DNA of 64,000 nucleotides from Termitomyces sp. T153 (Eukaryota > Basidiomycota > Agaricomycetes > Agaricales > Lyophyllaceae). This document shows positions 1-12,665 of this stretch, in pieces (the first letter of the stretch is position 1; each line of letters starts with the position of its first letter). Below the pieces are notes generated by a model. That model searched no databases, was not told the DNA's origin, and saw only the letters and a program-made list of their open reading frames with translations. A program made the translations under genes and the position numbers. Location: NCBI GenBank assembly GCA_018296165.2, contig JACKQL020000005.1, positions 744,001 through 808,000 of the forward strand, in the 5' to 3' direction.

Positions 1-21
1 AAAGATTCAAATCATTTTATT

Positions 22-200
22 TTAGGGTTTACAATAAGTCTGAGGTTCGTGATATGGGTACGTATGATTCTTCTTAATGGATCCTGTAAGTCCCCTGATC
101 TGATCAAGTACCAAAGCCTCCGTTTTGCTGATGTAGTCCAACCACAAGGTATCTTTACCTGGAGTAATGTGTGATACAACGAATGTGTGTTGTCCCCCTG
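22..200 (-). CDS. Possible C-terminal exon of an unrecognised gene
   Basis: One minus-strand frame ending at a TAA at 22-24 reads like real protein over about 55 codons, with segments such as LWLDYISKTEALVLDQIRG and a Tyr/Pro-rich end (HTYPYHEPQTYCKP). The stretch before it has a plausible acceptor but I could not trace earlier exons. I do not recognise the family. This may be the tail of a gene whose other exons lie within 200-900, or chance coding-like sequence. Confidence 0.25.
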
Positions 201-1555
201 AGAGTCCCTGAGAGGCAAAAAAGATTTACTAGTAAAGAACAATGGTTGCTATTTGACTAGTAAAGTCAACATTTGTGTTGTCAATCGTGTGAGACGAAGT
301 AGGAGCCAAGCTATTATTTCCCTTGTTCTCACGTCCAATCGTCCCAAATACCTCAATGAGTGAAGTTACCGTGGAATCAGCTTGGCGGTCGTGTAGATCG
401 TCTGTAATCCTTCAGTAGAGGTTCCGTGAGTTGTCCCCTTGTGCTCAGCCGACATTCCACCAAGAAACCAGAGCCCACTGTGAAATATATCAGAGCTGGA
501 GTCGTCGATATCTATTATAGTTCTCTACAATACCCCTCGATGAGAAAACTCGTTCGTGTGATGGCTGGAAAGAAAGAAAAGAGCACTAGGGAAAATCCTT
601 GATAGATACCATACACAGCTATAACAGTGTGAATCAACGGTGATTTGTCAGTGTTCCATGTTAGTTAAGGGCGTCTGAGTCTATCGGCCTCAATCATGGG
701 GTATGGGAACGCTTGGGAACTAGATCTTCCAACACTGAATTATCAATCAAGAGTGGTGCAACTTCACTCCATTAGGTCTATGAACGCAGTTTCGTCAACG
801 GGTAAGGGAGACATTCCTCGAGTAAGATGAGGCTCGCCAAATTGCCGTGCAGTATGTAGCGCCTGACACAAGATCATTATGGATAATTTTCATTCATGGC
901 ATGACCATGACTCAAGTTCGGATAGGAGACTTGAAGCCCAGAGACATAGAAGAGAATCAGTGAATGCTTGGAGATGATTTGATGCAAAAAGTGATCTTGA
1001 GAAGAATCATCCGGAAAAAGGCTATGTATGAAGCAAGCTGTAGTTTTTGGGTCACATACAACATTTCGAAAAGAGATCATCTTAAGGTCTGAAACCTGAA
1101 ACCAGATGAGATACCCGTCCCTCTTTCAGGGGCACCAAAAGCAAACTTTGTTGACCTCACGAGATAGACTCTCATTACTACTTTCAATTGTGGCTAACAA
1201 TCTCGGGGATCAGTTTCGCTAGCTGATAGTGTAGGGTTGTCAATCAACAAGATCAGAATGATAATCATTGTAACTCGAGTCCCTGCAGTGAAAATTTACA
1301 GTAGAAATTGCGTGCAAGGAGTAAGAGAATAGGCGAGTCTGCTATGAATACTAGTGATAACACGAACCAACTCTTGAACTGAAGCGAGCAATCTAAGGAC
1401 ATCAGTATTTCTATTCTGCTGATGGGCGGTATAGATTAAAGGAACGAGCCGTGACCAACAGGATGGCATCTATAGTCCCTACAATGGGAACCACATGTAA
1501 TGAGAAAGAAAATGGTGTTGGACGAACAAACTCTTGATCACCACTGACTGACTCG
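201..1555. other. Gene-poor stretch left of CHO2
   Basis: Only short frames without recognisable motifs occur here, the longest being 67 codons on the minus strand at 877-1080. I see no repeat or RNA gene. The right part is the region downstream of the CHO2 stop codon. Confidence 0.4.
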
Positions 1556-4500
1556 TCAGGTCGTCAAAATGTCCTTTGATAACAATATCCTATTCGCCAA
1601 CGCTGAGAGGTTCGCGTCCGCAACCACCACTTCCGGCACATACTCCACATCAAAGAGCTGCTGAATGGCGCCGCATATCCGCTTGGCTTGTTTTTCCGAC
1701 CAGAAGCTAAAATCGTCCGGGTCCCTATCTGTATCTTCATCGATCTGAGCAGTGCCGTCGTCGCCGCCACTGTTACCATTCGAAATATTAGTACTGGTGG
1801 TGCCGTCGGGTTTCCGCGACGTTGTTTCGAGTGGGTTGGACGTTTCGAGGGTTTTGCAGGACAGGGGGACGAGGGACGGGTCGGAGTCGAGGCAGAGGGG
1901 CACGACGTGCATGAGGGTTTCGCGAACCGATTCAAAGTTTAATTCCGTGGGTTTGTCGACTACGATTTTGGTCAGCCAACAATCAAACCATGGACAGTTG
2001 AAATGTTTGCGTACCGAAGATTTCGAGCGGCCCATCCATACTCATGACGTTATACTTGCCGTCGTGGTGATATCGGACCTATATTTGGCTCAGCTCTACT
2101 TATATCGGAGGGAAGATCGAAGAAGGGATCCTCACCTCATATTTACCAACCAACCAGGGTAACGTATCACCTTGAAAAGTGACAATACCGCTCGTTTCCT
2201 TCGGGGTTTTTACCGATTTAATACCCAAGAATAGATCTCCTTCCCACTCCTCAACGTGGACAGGAGCCCACATACCCAATGAGGACGTTTTCGTAACAAG
2301 CGTCGACCGATTGGCGCCAACCTACCACATAATCAGTCAAATCACCTTCTTCACGAAACAGTAAGAGAAAGGAAATGAGCTAACCCGATAAAGCCCAATC
2401 CAGTCCTTCCTCGAGTGCCTAGAGGGTGCTTCCCACTTGACAGTGATGGGTTCTCCGAGATGGAATCCCTTCGACCCCGAAGAACTAGGAACGATGCTCA
2501 ACTTGTACTGGTTCCTGTCTATACCGGATATATCGGTCGACACACGTCTGGATGTCGAGAATAGGTTGTCAGGCCACCAGAAACAAGACTCCAACAAGAG
2601 AAAACTTACGTAATAACAAGCCTTTCTCGCGACTGTTTCAGCAAGAATTTTGTTTCCTCCATCACTTCTGAGATCTTGGGACGAGCTGGAGAGTGGGAGA
2701 TTAGTCAGAAGGAGCTATGCATAATGGGAAGCGACAAAGACATACATTTCGCCAAGAACTCCTCAACAGCATCTGCTGTCTCTTCATACACCTTATCAAA
2801 AGTGCCTTTGACCTCCCTCACGACCCTCTTAAGCTCAGGCGCATGACGTCCGGCGCGGGACTCAAGAATCTTTGCGTTCTTGCTCGCGACGCTCTTCATC
2901 ACCTTGACGAAGCCCGCTTCCTTTCTCAGAGAGTCGCCGTAGAGCTTGCGCATGTGCGGACTAGTGTACAAACTATTAGAACCAGAGTTAAGGAAGAAAC
3001 ATAGACATATGCATACTTTTCAACATGGCTAAGGAACCACCAGTTGGCCAAATAACGGAATACAGCGAGGGAAAGCACGAGCTTGCTTCCGCTGATCAGA
3101 GCCAGACCAAACCATGCAGCACCGCCCATGGCTTCGGGGTTATTGAGGTACCTGGGATGCATACGTTCATGAAGACTTACAGGTAGGAAGAAAGAGCGAA
3201 GACGACACACCGATAGATACCATGGTACTCAAGGTGCGAGGGTAACTCTTCTATGAAGAAATCACCGAAGAACCAACCTACAAGATACTTGAATGACCGT
3301 CTCCGAGGAACGATTGCATGAGGGCGTACCAAAGACACCGAGAACTTCGTAAGATTCCATAGTAGCCCAGACGTGAAGTCCTATAAGGAGCTGGCAAAGA
3401 CGACTGTTTAGGAAGATAAGGATGCCAAAGGAGATATACTCACAAGACCCAACGTATGCCTCAACAACTCATTCCCAACAGTCCAGTCATTCGGTATCGA
3501 ATACGTCTTCCACGCAACTCCGATGCACGAGGCTACCAAAGCGCCGAATCAGCCAAATCCAACACCCAAGTTCCAATACAACAATGAAAAAACATACCAT
3601 ACGTCATACACATGCTCATATTATAAATCATCTTCCAATTCGAAAACGCCTCTGCAACCGCTCCACCGCCCTCATTGCCCGTATAATGATAATGCTTCAT
3701 GAAATGCCTGACCATAAACTTGTTCTTGCTCTGCGCCTTGAGGAGTAACCCAAGCCCGATATAGTGGATGCTGCACCACGCCAGGGCATGCATAAAGTAT
3801 AGACGGAGCGCGACGCTATCTGAAATGGGCGGGAAGAAAGAGATCGAGAGGCAGTATGTGAGCATTAGGACGAGCAGGAGATCGTTGGATCTATGCCACG
3901 AGTTAGATGAATGAGTATATGCGTTCGGATGAAAGGGGAAAAGGACGAACCGTAACAAGTCGATGTTCTTAAGCACGAGCGTATCGTGCCTGAAATACTT
4001 ATTCAACAAATCGTGTTGGGATGCAGCTTTCTTCCCATATCTCGGGGTTGGTCGTGGTCGCTCACTATTTGCCGACGAAACCGAGCTAATTGAAGGCTTA
4101 GGTTTGTGCTTTAATATCCTCTTGTTCTCCACGCGTCCATTTATGGGGGCCATCATCTCATCAGTCTCAGCCTCCGTCTCCGGCTCCGTTGTGTCCGTCG
4201 CAGTCTCTCCTTCCGTGATAGCGGGCGTAGCGAGAATGTCCGCAAGATCAGCCTCAATCACTGTGCTAGGACCAGAAATGGTGTTGGTTGACGATGGTAA
4301 CGCCGATGCGGATTTAATTTTAGAACGGTACATGGGGACCAACGGTGTTCGCTTGGCGATTACCTTGGGCTGTCCATACATGCGTTCAATATCTGAATGA
4401 TAGCATAGGAGGTTGATCAGCCATGACCCAGGATTCGAATCGAAGATAGACTTACGGGGGTTTTCAAAGAAGAGAAGGAAGGCGAATTGTGCGGCATGGG

Positions 4501-5638
4501 CAGCAAGACTGACGAAGAGGACGGCATAGCTACCCCCAATGAGAGATAGACCATAGTAGCCCGCATACCCTGTATGGAGATTGATTAGGCCTTTGCTGAT
4601 CTTGGTTAATGACGTAGATGACTTACCGACGGAGTACATAGGGTGAGGGGCGAGTTCGAAGACGCCATCGAATACGAGAGCCCCACGTTGGAAGAAGACA
4701 TCGCCCCAGTACCAGCCGTAATCTTTGACGACGTTATGAGCTTCGGTTTTGACCCAGATGTTGAACACGATCAAGAGGATACCACCAATCCATCTGATAG
4801 AGTTTCAGAGATATAGATAAAATGATAATGAGACTTGGCTAACCTGCAGATGTGAACAAAGAAAGAAAGATCATGAGGTACCCGGAAGCACGAGAATGCA
4901 AACATGCAGTATGCCAAGAAGTCACTATTGAGGATTAGGAGTGAGGCACGAACAATCAATGATGGACTTACTTGACAAGGATGACATCAACGGCTTGACG
5001 GAACAGCAGCCAAGTATTGTACTCGAGGGGTAGTTCCTATTATAGCAATCATCAGTTGTGTGCATTGGATCAAACAAATATAATACGAGACATACATCGA
5101 AATCATAGTCCTTTCCCATCTTGCCTTGAAGCTGGTCCCGAATCCAATTTCTCACTTTGGGGTGACGATTCGCGTCAAGCCACCCGAGCCGTTGAACCTC
5201 CCTGACAATAAGCTTCTTTTTGCTCTGCTTGGTCAAGACCCAGCCCAGGCCAGCATCATATGCGGCACGCCAGAAGGCAAAGTAGAAAAAGAAGAAGATC
5301 TGTGATGCGCGGCGCGGAAGAACGAAAAAGATGACCAGCTGCATGCCCAGAAGACCCAGATTGAGGAGATCAAGGTGGCTCTTTGGATGGCCAGGATGGA
5401 ACAGCGTGGTCAGGACGTCATGAGTGGTAGGAACGCGGAATACTATTGCGAACCCAATACTCAGCAATCCGAAATCGACGAATGAAAATCAAAGTTTACC
5501 TTCCCCACTCGGAGTCTTGCCCCACACAATTTCCTCGCGTCGCGGAGTATCTTTAGTGTTTGTATTGCCTGAAGGCGCTGAAGGAGGCTCTTTGCTAGCG
5601 CAGAAGCGCTGCCGCAGAGTGTTCTGCGGGATAGACAT
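1556..5638 (-). CDS. CHO2: Phosphatidylethanolamine N-methyltransferase CHO2 (multi-exon)
   Basis: This enzyme makes the first SAM-dependent methylation of phosphatidylethanolamine on the way to phosphatidylcholine, in the ER membrane. The start at 5638 gives [12 protein letters not shown] and then [13 protein letters not shown] short intron joins this to [20 protein letters not shown], the conserved N-terminus. Membrane segments follow, such as [20 protein letters not shown]. Next come the [16 protein letters not shown] methyltransferase motif (about 4600-4670), a hydrophilic linker (about 4000-4400), another membrane block and the C-terminal domain ([14 protein letters not shown], then [12 protein letters not shown], then [18 protein letters not shown]). 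The order and the two-halved membrane architecture match Cho2 rather than the shorter Opi3. I count at least eight introns. Some are in frame, so long reading frames run through them. Exact exon edges in the 2,600-3,530 part are uncertain. Confidence 0.93.
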
Positions 5639-7031
5639 GAAGAACAGTCCCCTAAGACAAAAATGAGCCGGTTGAGCAGCTGCAGCTGTAAATGGACTTC
5701 ACGCGCCCACGTAGCGAAACGCGGCTTGAATCGGTCGTGATCAACATGTGCAAATACCGACTTTACCCGCATCTTCAGCTCTTCAGCTTTCTATCCGTGA
5801 TGCGCAATAAGAGATGTTATAAAGAACGAGCGTGTCTTTCATCCAATCAAGATTAACATACATCCATCATAAAGCTCCACCGACTTCGTGGAATTTGGAA
5901 TCCTTTTCTCTTGTCACTCAACCAACCCTAAATTGTAAAGTAACGTAACGGAATTACATAAACCACAGGTGTATTCTGCATTTTTTCTTCACTCGATTTT
6001 TTTCGTTGCTTCACAGAGTCCCAGAGTCCCATTTCGCTTCAACTTCAAACGTAAAATATCAGTTTTTCCGTTGTTTTATCTCTGCATTGTCGCAAACCCT
6101 TGCTTATTCACTGCAACCCCTGCTTATTCACTCGACACTCGAATTCTACTCACCGAGCCAAGAGTTGTTAATACTAGGGAAGACCAATGTATATAAGGCA
6201 TTTATTTCGGCCGGTTCTCCCTTGGTTAGACTCGACCCTACGAGATGTCTTACAATGCTTGTACTTCTGATATGTATGGAAATAGATAGGGCCAACTGAT
6301 GATAGAAGTCGATCGGTATCACAAAGAAGTTGATTTGTATCGCAGAGATATCACATACTTGCCCCGAGAAATGAGCATCAGATCCATCTATCTAGGAAGA
6401 CAAGTCACCGAGGACCAGTCAATGCATCAGAAACCCGAGTTTCAGCGCCTTTCCGTAAAATTACCCCGAGAGAAATGAGCATCAGTTTCATCATCTCGAC
6501 ATATCTACCCACCAGTCAGTGCGATCAGAAACCCGAGTTCGAGCGCTTCTCCGTACAATCATGATGTAATAACATTGAGAGGCGCCGACGCCGACTGAAC
6601 AACAACCGGAAATTTACTCGGACTTTTCAATACTTACGACGAACAAACCAGTCGATTACATACATACAACATGATTGTAACATAACACATCTCGTAAGTC
6701 CTATCCGACATATGTAGGATTGGTATACCGTAAACCTATCATACGTGCAACAGGACGATTCTAGAATATACGACTGGCTAAAACGCCATACGACTATACG
6801 AAACAAAAAAAAATACAGGATTACATGTGGCTGATCATAGGAGTGTGGGGAAATGTTGCGAGATAGCGTCGGATTAAGTGTTGCAGGAAGATAAATGGTG
6901 CAGGAGGATAAATAGGTACCCAAATGACCAATGTATACCCAGATAGGTCGACCCCAGATACAGTGAGAGGAATGAAAGAGCGGACCAGTTTGGATGCCGC
7001 ACACAAATCACGTAGCTCGAACAAAGACCCC
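5639..7031. other. Intergenic region between CHO2 start and OAT stop
   Basis: This region should hold the CHO2 promoter (5,639-6,200), which is pyrimidine-rich on the plus strand, with short poly-T runs. Small frames here (5969-6299 plus, 6627-7004 minus) have no family features. A roughly 100 bp imperfect tandem duplication lies at 6362-6559 and is listed separately. Confidence 0.5.
6362..6559. repeat. Imperfect tandem duplication, two copies of about 97-100 bp
   Basis: Copy one is 6362-6461 and copy two is 6464-6559. Both begin with CCCCGAG(A/AGA)AATGAGCATC, share ATCAGAAACCCGAGTT in the middle, and end with TTCTCCGTACAAT or TTTCCGTAAAAT. The central part has diverged. It lies in non-coding DNA upstream of CHO2 and downstream of the aminotransferase gene. 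Confidence 0.7.
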
Positions 7032-9359
7032 TCAGTCGTCGAGGATGTCGACATACCCGGCCTCGTCTTTGTCGTCGCCCGGGATGCTGTCCAACTAAAC
7101 ATCACACATAAGGCAAAACGAAGACAGAAAGAAAAGAGAAAATCAACAAACCTTGTCAAGGTCCTCCAAACATTCCCCGATGATCCTCACAGCCTTCTTC
7201 AAATCTTCCTCTGTTATGACCAGAGGCGGAGCGAAGCGCACGCTGATCGAATCATCATCAGTGAGACAATTGTCAATGCAAAGACCATAACAACTCACAT
7301 ATTAACATGCGTCGGCTTCGCCAACACGCCTCTACTCTTCATCAAAAGGCAGAACTGCCATGCCGTCCTGCCTTTCTTGCTCTTCGACTCATCAATAACG
7401 ACAGCATTGAGAAGCCCGCGCCCCCGAACGGCCGCAACGAGCGGAGACTTGAGCGCCAGAATGGAGGAACGGAAAACCTCACCGAGACGCATAGCACGCT
7501 CGGCGAGTTTCTCGTCTTCAAGGACCTGGAGCGCCGTGATTGCTACCGCACATCCGAGTGGGTTCCTGTATGTCACGAATTCGTCAAAATACTTGTCGGT
7601 GTTTGGGAAGCAACGTGCCCTCCATATGTGCTTCCATGCTCGCCAGGTTGAATGCAGAGCATAACATCTTTATCAGCTAGAACAGCAGAAACAGGGTAAA
7701 CTGCAAGTGATCGGTATTTCAGTAAGCGATCGAGAATGACGTCAAGAGGAATGGAATGGAATACGGACCTCCACCAGAAAGCGCCTTGCCGAGCAGGACC
7801 ATATCCGGCCGTACGTTATCGTATTGCGAGGCAAGCATCTTGCCAGTGCGACAGAGACCCTGCAGATATGATCTCAGTAACTCGGCCTCGAGGCAATGCA
7901 CGGTGGACTTACCGTTTGTATTTCGTCACAAATCAGGAGGACCTCGTGTTTCTTACAAAGAGCGTGAACTTTTGTGAGGTATCCTTCGTCGGGAACGACG
8001 ATGCTGGGAAATCATGAGTTTCCAGAAGGAAGTGGATGTCAGATATTTACCCAGCCTCTCCTTGAATGGGCTCGACGAGGAACGCGGCAACATTTTTTCC
8101 GTGTAACTCCAATGCACGCTCCAGATCTTCTACATGACCGAAGCGAATCGTCCTCTTCTTGCCTTTATCAAAAAAGGTAGGCCCAACCCCCTGCAGGTAA
8201 GGCCCAAAACCTCCTCTGCTCTCCGGATCGGTGCTCATGCTGTATACTCAATCAGTACTACGTAAAGCAGGGAGATGATTAACTCGCCTTATGACACCGA
8301 GGGTTCTGCCGTGGAAGTTGCCCTCCACGCTAAGGATAATTGCCTGGCCCTCGGGGACACCCTTGCATTTGTATGCCCACTTACGGGCAAGCTTTAGGGA
8401 GGTCTCGACGGCCTCGGCGCCAGTGTTCATGGGCAGAACCATGTCGTACCCAAACATCTCCGTGATGCGCTTTGCAAAGCGTCCAAAGACGCTGTTATAG
8501 AATGCCCTCGACGAGAGAGTTAGTTTCTGTGCCTGGCTAACGAGGGTGCTGACAATGCGGGGGTGGCAGTGCCCCTGTTTGAAAATGGAAATGAGACCGT
8601 CATACGTTTACATCATAAAGTAGAGAGCAAGACCCACTTGGTTGACTGCACTACAAACATGATAGGCATTGTCAGACACAATATTATCCAGTGTCGAGCG
8701 GAGAAAGAAGCTCACGAATAAGCAGAGAGCATATCGATATACTCATTGCCCTCTGGGTCCCATACCCTAGCAGTCACACATGATGAGCCAATTAGAACGA
8801 CTCCAGTATTGGCCAGCCAATAGGGGGGCACCCTGGCCTGGAGCCAACAGCAAATGCCACTCACTTTGCTCCTTTTGCGGAATCAAACACCACCGGGAGT
8901 GGGTGATAACTAATGGCCAAAAAACCGCAAGTCAGCTTCTCGTTGGGATATAAAGATGAAGAGGAAGGAAGAACAAAGTTTGATCTGAACGTCTCTCTCT
9001 TGTCTGTAGTATGAAGTACTACTAGTGAGCCGAACTGCCTCCTCGCTGCTCTACATGCTGCTACTCGACACTACCCGCCGCGGTTCCAAGTTCCTTTCAA
9101 TCTGGTCCTCGGTGACGACGAGGGCGGGACGGCGAGTCACTGTCGCAAAGGGTAATTGGACGTGGTGCGTCGACAAGAACCCTAGCGGAGGACATGGATG
9201 GAAACATACTCACTTATGGGCGCCATACTCGTGCTCGAGGTGGATTATGTCTACTGAGGAAAAGTGAACCTCAGGGACTGACTTGGCAGGCTTGACGACA
9301 TGGTATCTGCCGTTGCCGCTGCCGTTGGAGAAGGTTGGTGTGATTGCTGCGGGCGACAT
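7032..9359 (-). CDS. CAR2: Ornithine aminotransferase (class III PLP enzyme)
   Basis: The enzyme converts ornithine and 2-oxoglutarate to glutamate semialdehyde and glutamate in arginine catabolism, in the cytosol of fungi. Exons read from 9359 ([15 protein letters not shown]) through [54 protein letters not shown], the PLP-lysine block [49 protein letters not shown], and end [18 protein letters not shown] at 7032. An upstream in-frame Met at 9431 would add 24 residues rich in Thr. I prefer 9359 because the sequence from there resembles usual fungal N-termini. There are about ten short introns. One at 7566-7618 has a GC donor and splits the STYGG-NPLG motif. Confidence 0.95.
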
Positions 9360-9907
9360 TGTTCGTTTGGTTGTGGATGTTGTAGTTGAAGTGCAGGTTA
9401 TGTAGGTCTCACGGTGGTAATCGAATGCCAAGAGAGCGGCGCATTACATATTGATCACTCTTTCAAGTGAAAAAGGGTCCGTGCTCCACCTCCGTCAACG
9501 TCGGAAGAGTAAATAAATATGCCCACAGGTCACCCGACCGAATGTTATCGGCTCTATCGGTTCGTCATTTGGTAGAGTTCTGAACCTTCCCTTCGGATGA
9601 CAGGATGCTCAATTCATTAAGACACCGAAATGAGAAAGGTTTATGCAAGAAAACTCGGCATAGACGCATAGAATAGAAATGTACATAAAGCAACCTCCAA
9701 GTGAATATCCATAACAAAAAGAAATGTCGTAAAACATACAATCCGTCACCGATAACATCATCGTAACTCCCGAGGCCATTCAGCTCGCTTCCGCCAGATA
9801 CCTTGTGTATCGAAACGCGGATTCACAGGGTACGTCAAACCATCGTTCAAACTTTTTCCTATCGGCACTGGTAAAGCATGGTCAGTGCATAGATAAGCAT
9901 AGATAAG
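9360..9907. promoter_or_regulatory. Intergenic region: probable OAT promoter and DHHC gene 3' end
   Basis: This stretch of about 550 bases separates the OAT start from the stop of the next minus-strand gene. I see no coding signal. The part next to 9360 is expected to hold the OAT promoter, but I could not pick out a specific site. Confidence 0.35.
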
Positions 9908-12137
9908 TCAATAGAAGCCATATATGCCAATGCCGTTCGGAATCCACTCGGATACAGAATGAGCGACACGCGGTGTGACCACGTGTGAGGAACTGACGCC
10001 AGTATACAAGTTCCTGCCCCGAGACTGCTTAGCGGCAGATGCAGATGCTGTCATGTTATCCCCAGCTGCAACACTCTCCAGCCACAGAAGCGAGGAGAAC
10101 TGAGATAAAAAAAAAAGCGGGCAATCGCGCAGGATAGGAGTATGTCTCGAAGGGTAAATGATTCTGCCGGCCTAGACCATACCAGTCTGAAAATAAACGC
10201 CATCGCCAAGTTGACCACCGCGGTCAAACCCCATGATGTCGAGCGAGGACATCGGCCATGCAAGGGCAGTCATACAAAGACAAAAGAAGGAAGTTTTGAG
10301 AAGACTCACAGAACCAGCCCCAAACATTGTGCCCCATGACATCGACCCATCCTTTCTTTCCGCTACCTAGCCACCAGATATTACCCTCACGGCCGATCCT
10401 ACCCCACTCTTCGTCATAGCTACGTGTCTTTCGTCGTTTGGCTCTGAAAAGAGAGGGTCAGTGATGCGCGCGATGCAAATTAGGGGCATCCGCACAGAAT
10501 CGCCCAATACCCGATCACATCATTCATCGCCTGCTTCTCTCGATGTTTCATGCGATGCCCTTGCATGCTCTCCACCGTCGTCTGGCCGGACCATATCAGC
10601 CGCACGTGTGTGAATTGCATGAGTGTCGTGAACACCGCGAAGAGTCCTGCACTGGAAGACAGTGAGTACAAGTATACAGCTGATATTGATCCATATTGAC
10701 GTACAAGGCAACGATCACAATCTTTTGCGGATCGATGTGACCATCGGCTGAAGTGGCACGCAGGACGACGAAGACGAGTAGAGTGACGCAGGTGTAAGTC
10801 GTCAAAAATGAAGTGATTTGTATAAAGTTCATAAAGAACTGAATATATATGCATGCTCAATGCAAGGCTTATTGGACTCGACATGTATGCGCACCTTTTG
10901 GTTGCGTGCTCCAACACACTGTCCAATCCCTAGTCATCGGTCGATGAACAAGTCGTACTTCCGAATACAGTGGAACAACGTACAGGGACAATGATGATCA
11001 TACTTCAGGATACACTATGAGATCGATCAGGAGTAATTGTCAGCCGTCGCAGACTTCGAAGCGTAAGCTTAAACTCACAGTACCACAACTCCGACAATGA
11101 TGTGTTCTGTAAGGCTTTACTATCCGGTCGACCTCACAATATCGATATTCAGGCCGAAGAATAGGTGTCATTAGGGGCCGCCTGTGTAAATAATCCGCTG
11201 GGTTCTCATGTCTCGTATACACAAGCTCAGGCTTCCGAGGAGAACTGTTCCTAGAGTCCTGTTCATTTGTCTCCGCACGTGCAACGTTGTTAACCATCGC
11301 AGGCTTTGAAATTTCTACGGGTTGGCGCACAGGGAGGTTCTCATAAGAGGGTCCTCCAATACTTTCTTGATCCATGTCGCGTAAGGGTCCAGTGGAGTGC
11401 AATGGTCTGGCTGGGGATCGAGAATTCTCAACGATATTGTCGTAGGGTATAAACGGAATGGGAGGTTCTGGAAACATAGGCCGGTTACTCTTGGATACAT
11501 ACTGAAAGAACGTAAGTTGACTCATAACACAGAACGTTGAGTTTACCTACATCTCTCGCGTACCCGGGTGACGTGAAGACTACCTGAGATTTATCCATAT
11601 ATATGACATCTGGGACTTATTGCACGCGAAACCAATCTGATTCTTACCTTAGCATAGGCCCAAACCATCCACAGCCAGAGAATGACAAACACAATAAGCA
11701 AAGCAACTAAACATTATGTGAGTGCAACTTTAATATAATATACACGTAGCAGAATCAGCGGTGGCTTCAACCACTTCCGGACTGTCCAGTTGCACGTCTG
11801 CGTTACAAGAGATTCTTCTTCAAGAATCCCAGAGCGCGAAATGCAGCCTCCTTGAAGTACTTGATTGGGGAGGATGTGACTTACTGCCTGTGCCTCTTGT
11901 ACCCCCTGCATTCTCCCTTCTCCTGATCATGTCCACGCAAAACCTTCCAATGAACACATACGCTGAATACACCATCATCGCCGATGTGAAACCGACCATG
12001 ATTTTACGCACAATCCATGGTTGTGGTTTTGACCGCGCGGCCCTTCTCAACAGCGTGCGATTTGCTACTTCTTCAACAACACCACAACATTTTGACCCCA
12101 CCATCGATGATTGATGTGGGTGACGGTTTCCTCTCAT
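9908..12137 (-). CDS. DHHC-type protein S-acyltransferase (palmitoyltransferase)
   Basis: Membrane enzyme that attaches palmitate to cysteines of target proteins. The N-terminus has CCGVVEEVANRTLLRR followed by a membrane span (IMVGFTSAMMVYSAYVFIG), then YFKEAAFRALGFLKK and a second span. The Cys-rich core reads RYCEVDRIVKPYRTHHCRSC and then YDHHCPW, with the DHHC codons at 10988-10999. A 54-base intron (10930-10983) splits the Trp codon directly after DHHCP, and the next exon gives IGQCVGARNQK. A third span, the TTxE motif (TTVE at 10570-10581) and a C-terminal NVWGWF block follow. The domain order and N-terminus suggest the Pfa3-like group. The start may be 12137 or the Met at 12104. The last exon, ending IPNGIGIYGFY at 9908, is the least certain part. 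Confidence 0.85.
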
Positions 12138-12277
12138 TAAACGCGGTATGAAAAGGGGAGAGCAACCGTGGGTGGAGATTCTGATGCTGGGTCAAGACAC
12201 AGCCCATGACGTATTTGGCCACAACGTTGTTTGGTCGTGTCGTGTTATTGACTAGTAAGCGTCTGTCTCCGACTATC
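12138..12277. promoter_or_regulatory. Shared divergent promoter region
   Basis: Only about 140 bases (175 if the inner Met of the acyltransferase is used) separate the minus-strand acyltransferase start from the plus-strand Rpp14-like start. The two genes must share this region for transcription initiation. No specific element is clear. Confidence 0.4.
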
Positions 12278-12665
12278 ATGCACTCGTTATCAGCGAAATA
12301 TCACTACATTCGCATTTCCATCACACCCCAGAATTCAAATCATGATGCACTCAGTCTTCGCAAAATAATTCAAGATGCGCTTACACAGACATTTGGCATT
12401 ACTTCGGCAGGAGTTTATATTGATGTTTTATGGATGGCAGAGGATTCTAGTGAATTCATCATCAGGAGTCACAAAGAGTGGGTCAAGTTAAATATATGTA
12501 TCCACAGAATTTGTGTTGAATTAAGGCTCGTTTCGTCGTGCGTTGTCAAGAGACGCGTCAAAAATTCTTGCGGCTATTGTTGCCTGGTCGGACGCGCCGA
12601 GTCTTAGACTAGTCAAGGAATCACCATTCTTACCCTCCTTAACTGCCTCGGAAGGATACTTGTGA
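12278..12665 (+). CDS. Rpp14/Pop5-family RNase P/MRP subunit-like protein, two exons
   Basis: Exon 1 (12278-12467) gives MHSLSAKYHYIRISITPQNS, then ALSLRKIIQDALTQTFGI and VYIDVLWMAEDSSEFIIR. Joining donor GA|GTCAC to the acceptor at 12525 yields SFRRALSRDASKILAAIVAW, then LRLVKESPFLPSLT, and a TGA stop at 12663-12665, for about 109 residues. The layout (strand, helix for FG-x-x-x-AG, strand ending in IIR, then a helix) follows Rpp14/Pop5 proteins, which bind the RNA of RNase P and RNase MRP and act in tRNA and rRNA processing. The length suits Rpp14 better than Pop5. The family call rests on pattern similarity only. Confidence 0.6.

Noticed and set aside
3963..4400. 145-codon plus-strand frame rich in Ser and Val
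   Set aside because: It is antisense to the hydrophilic linker of CHO2.
6924..7664. 246-codon plus-strand frame
   Set aside because: It runs antisense to the well-supported aminotransferase exons and has no domain of its own.
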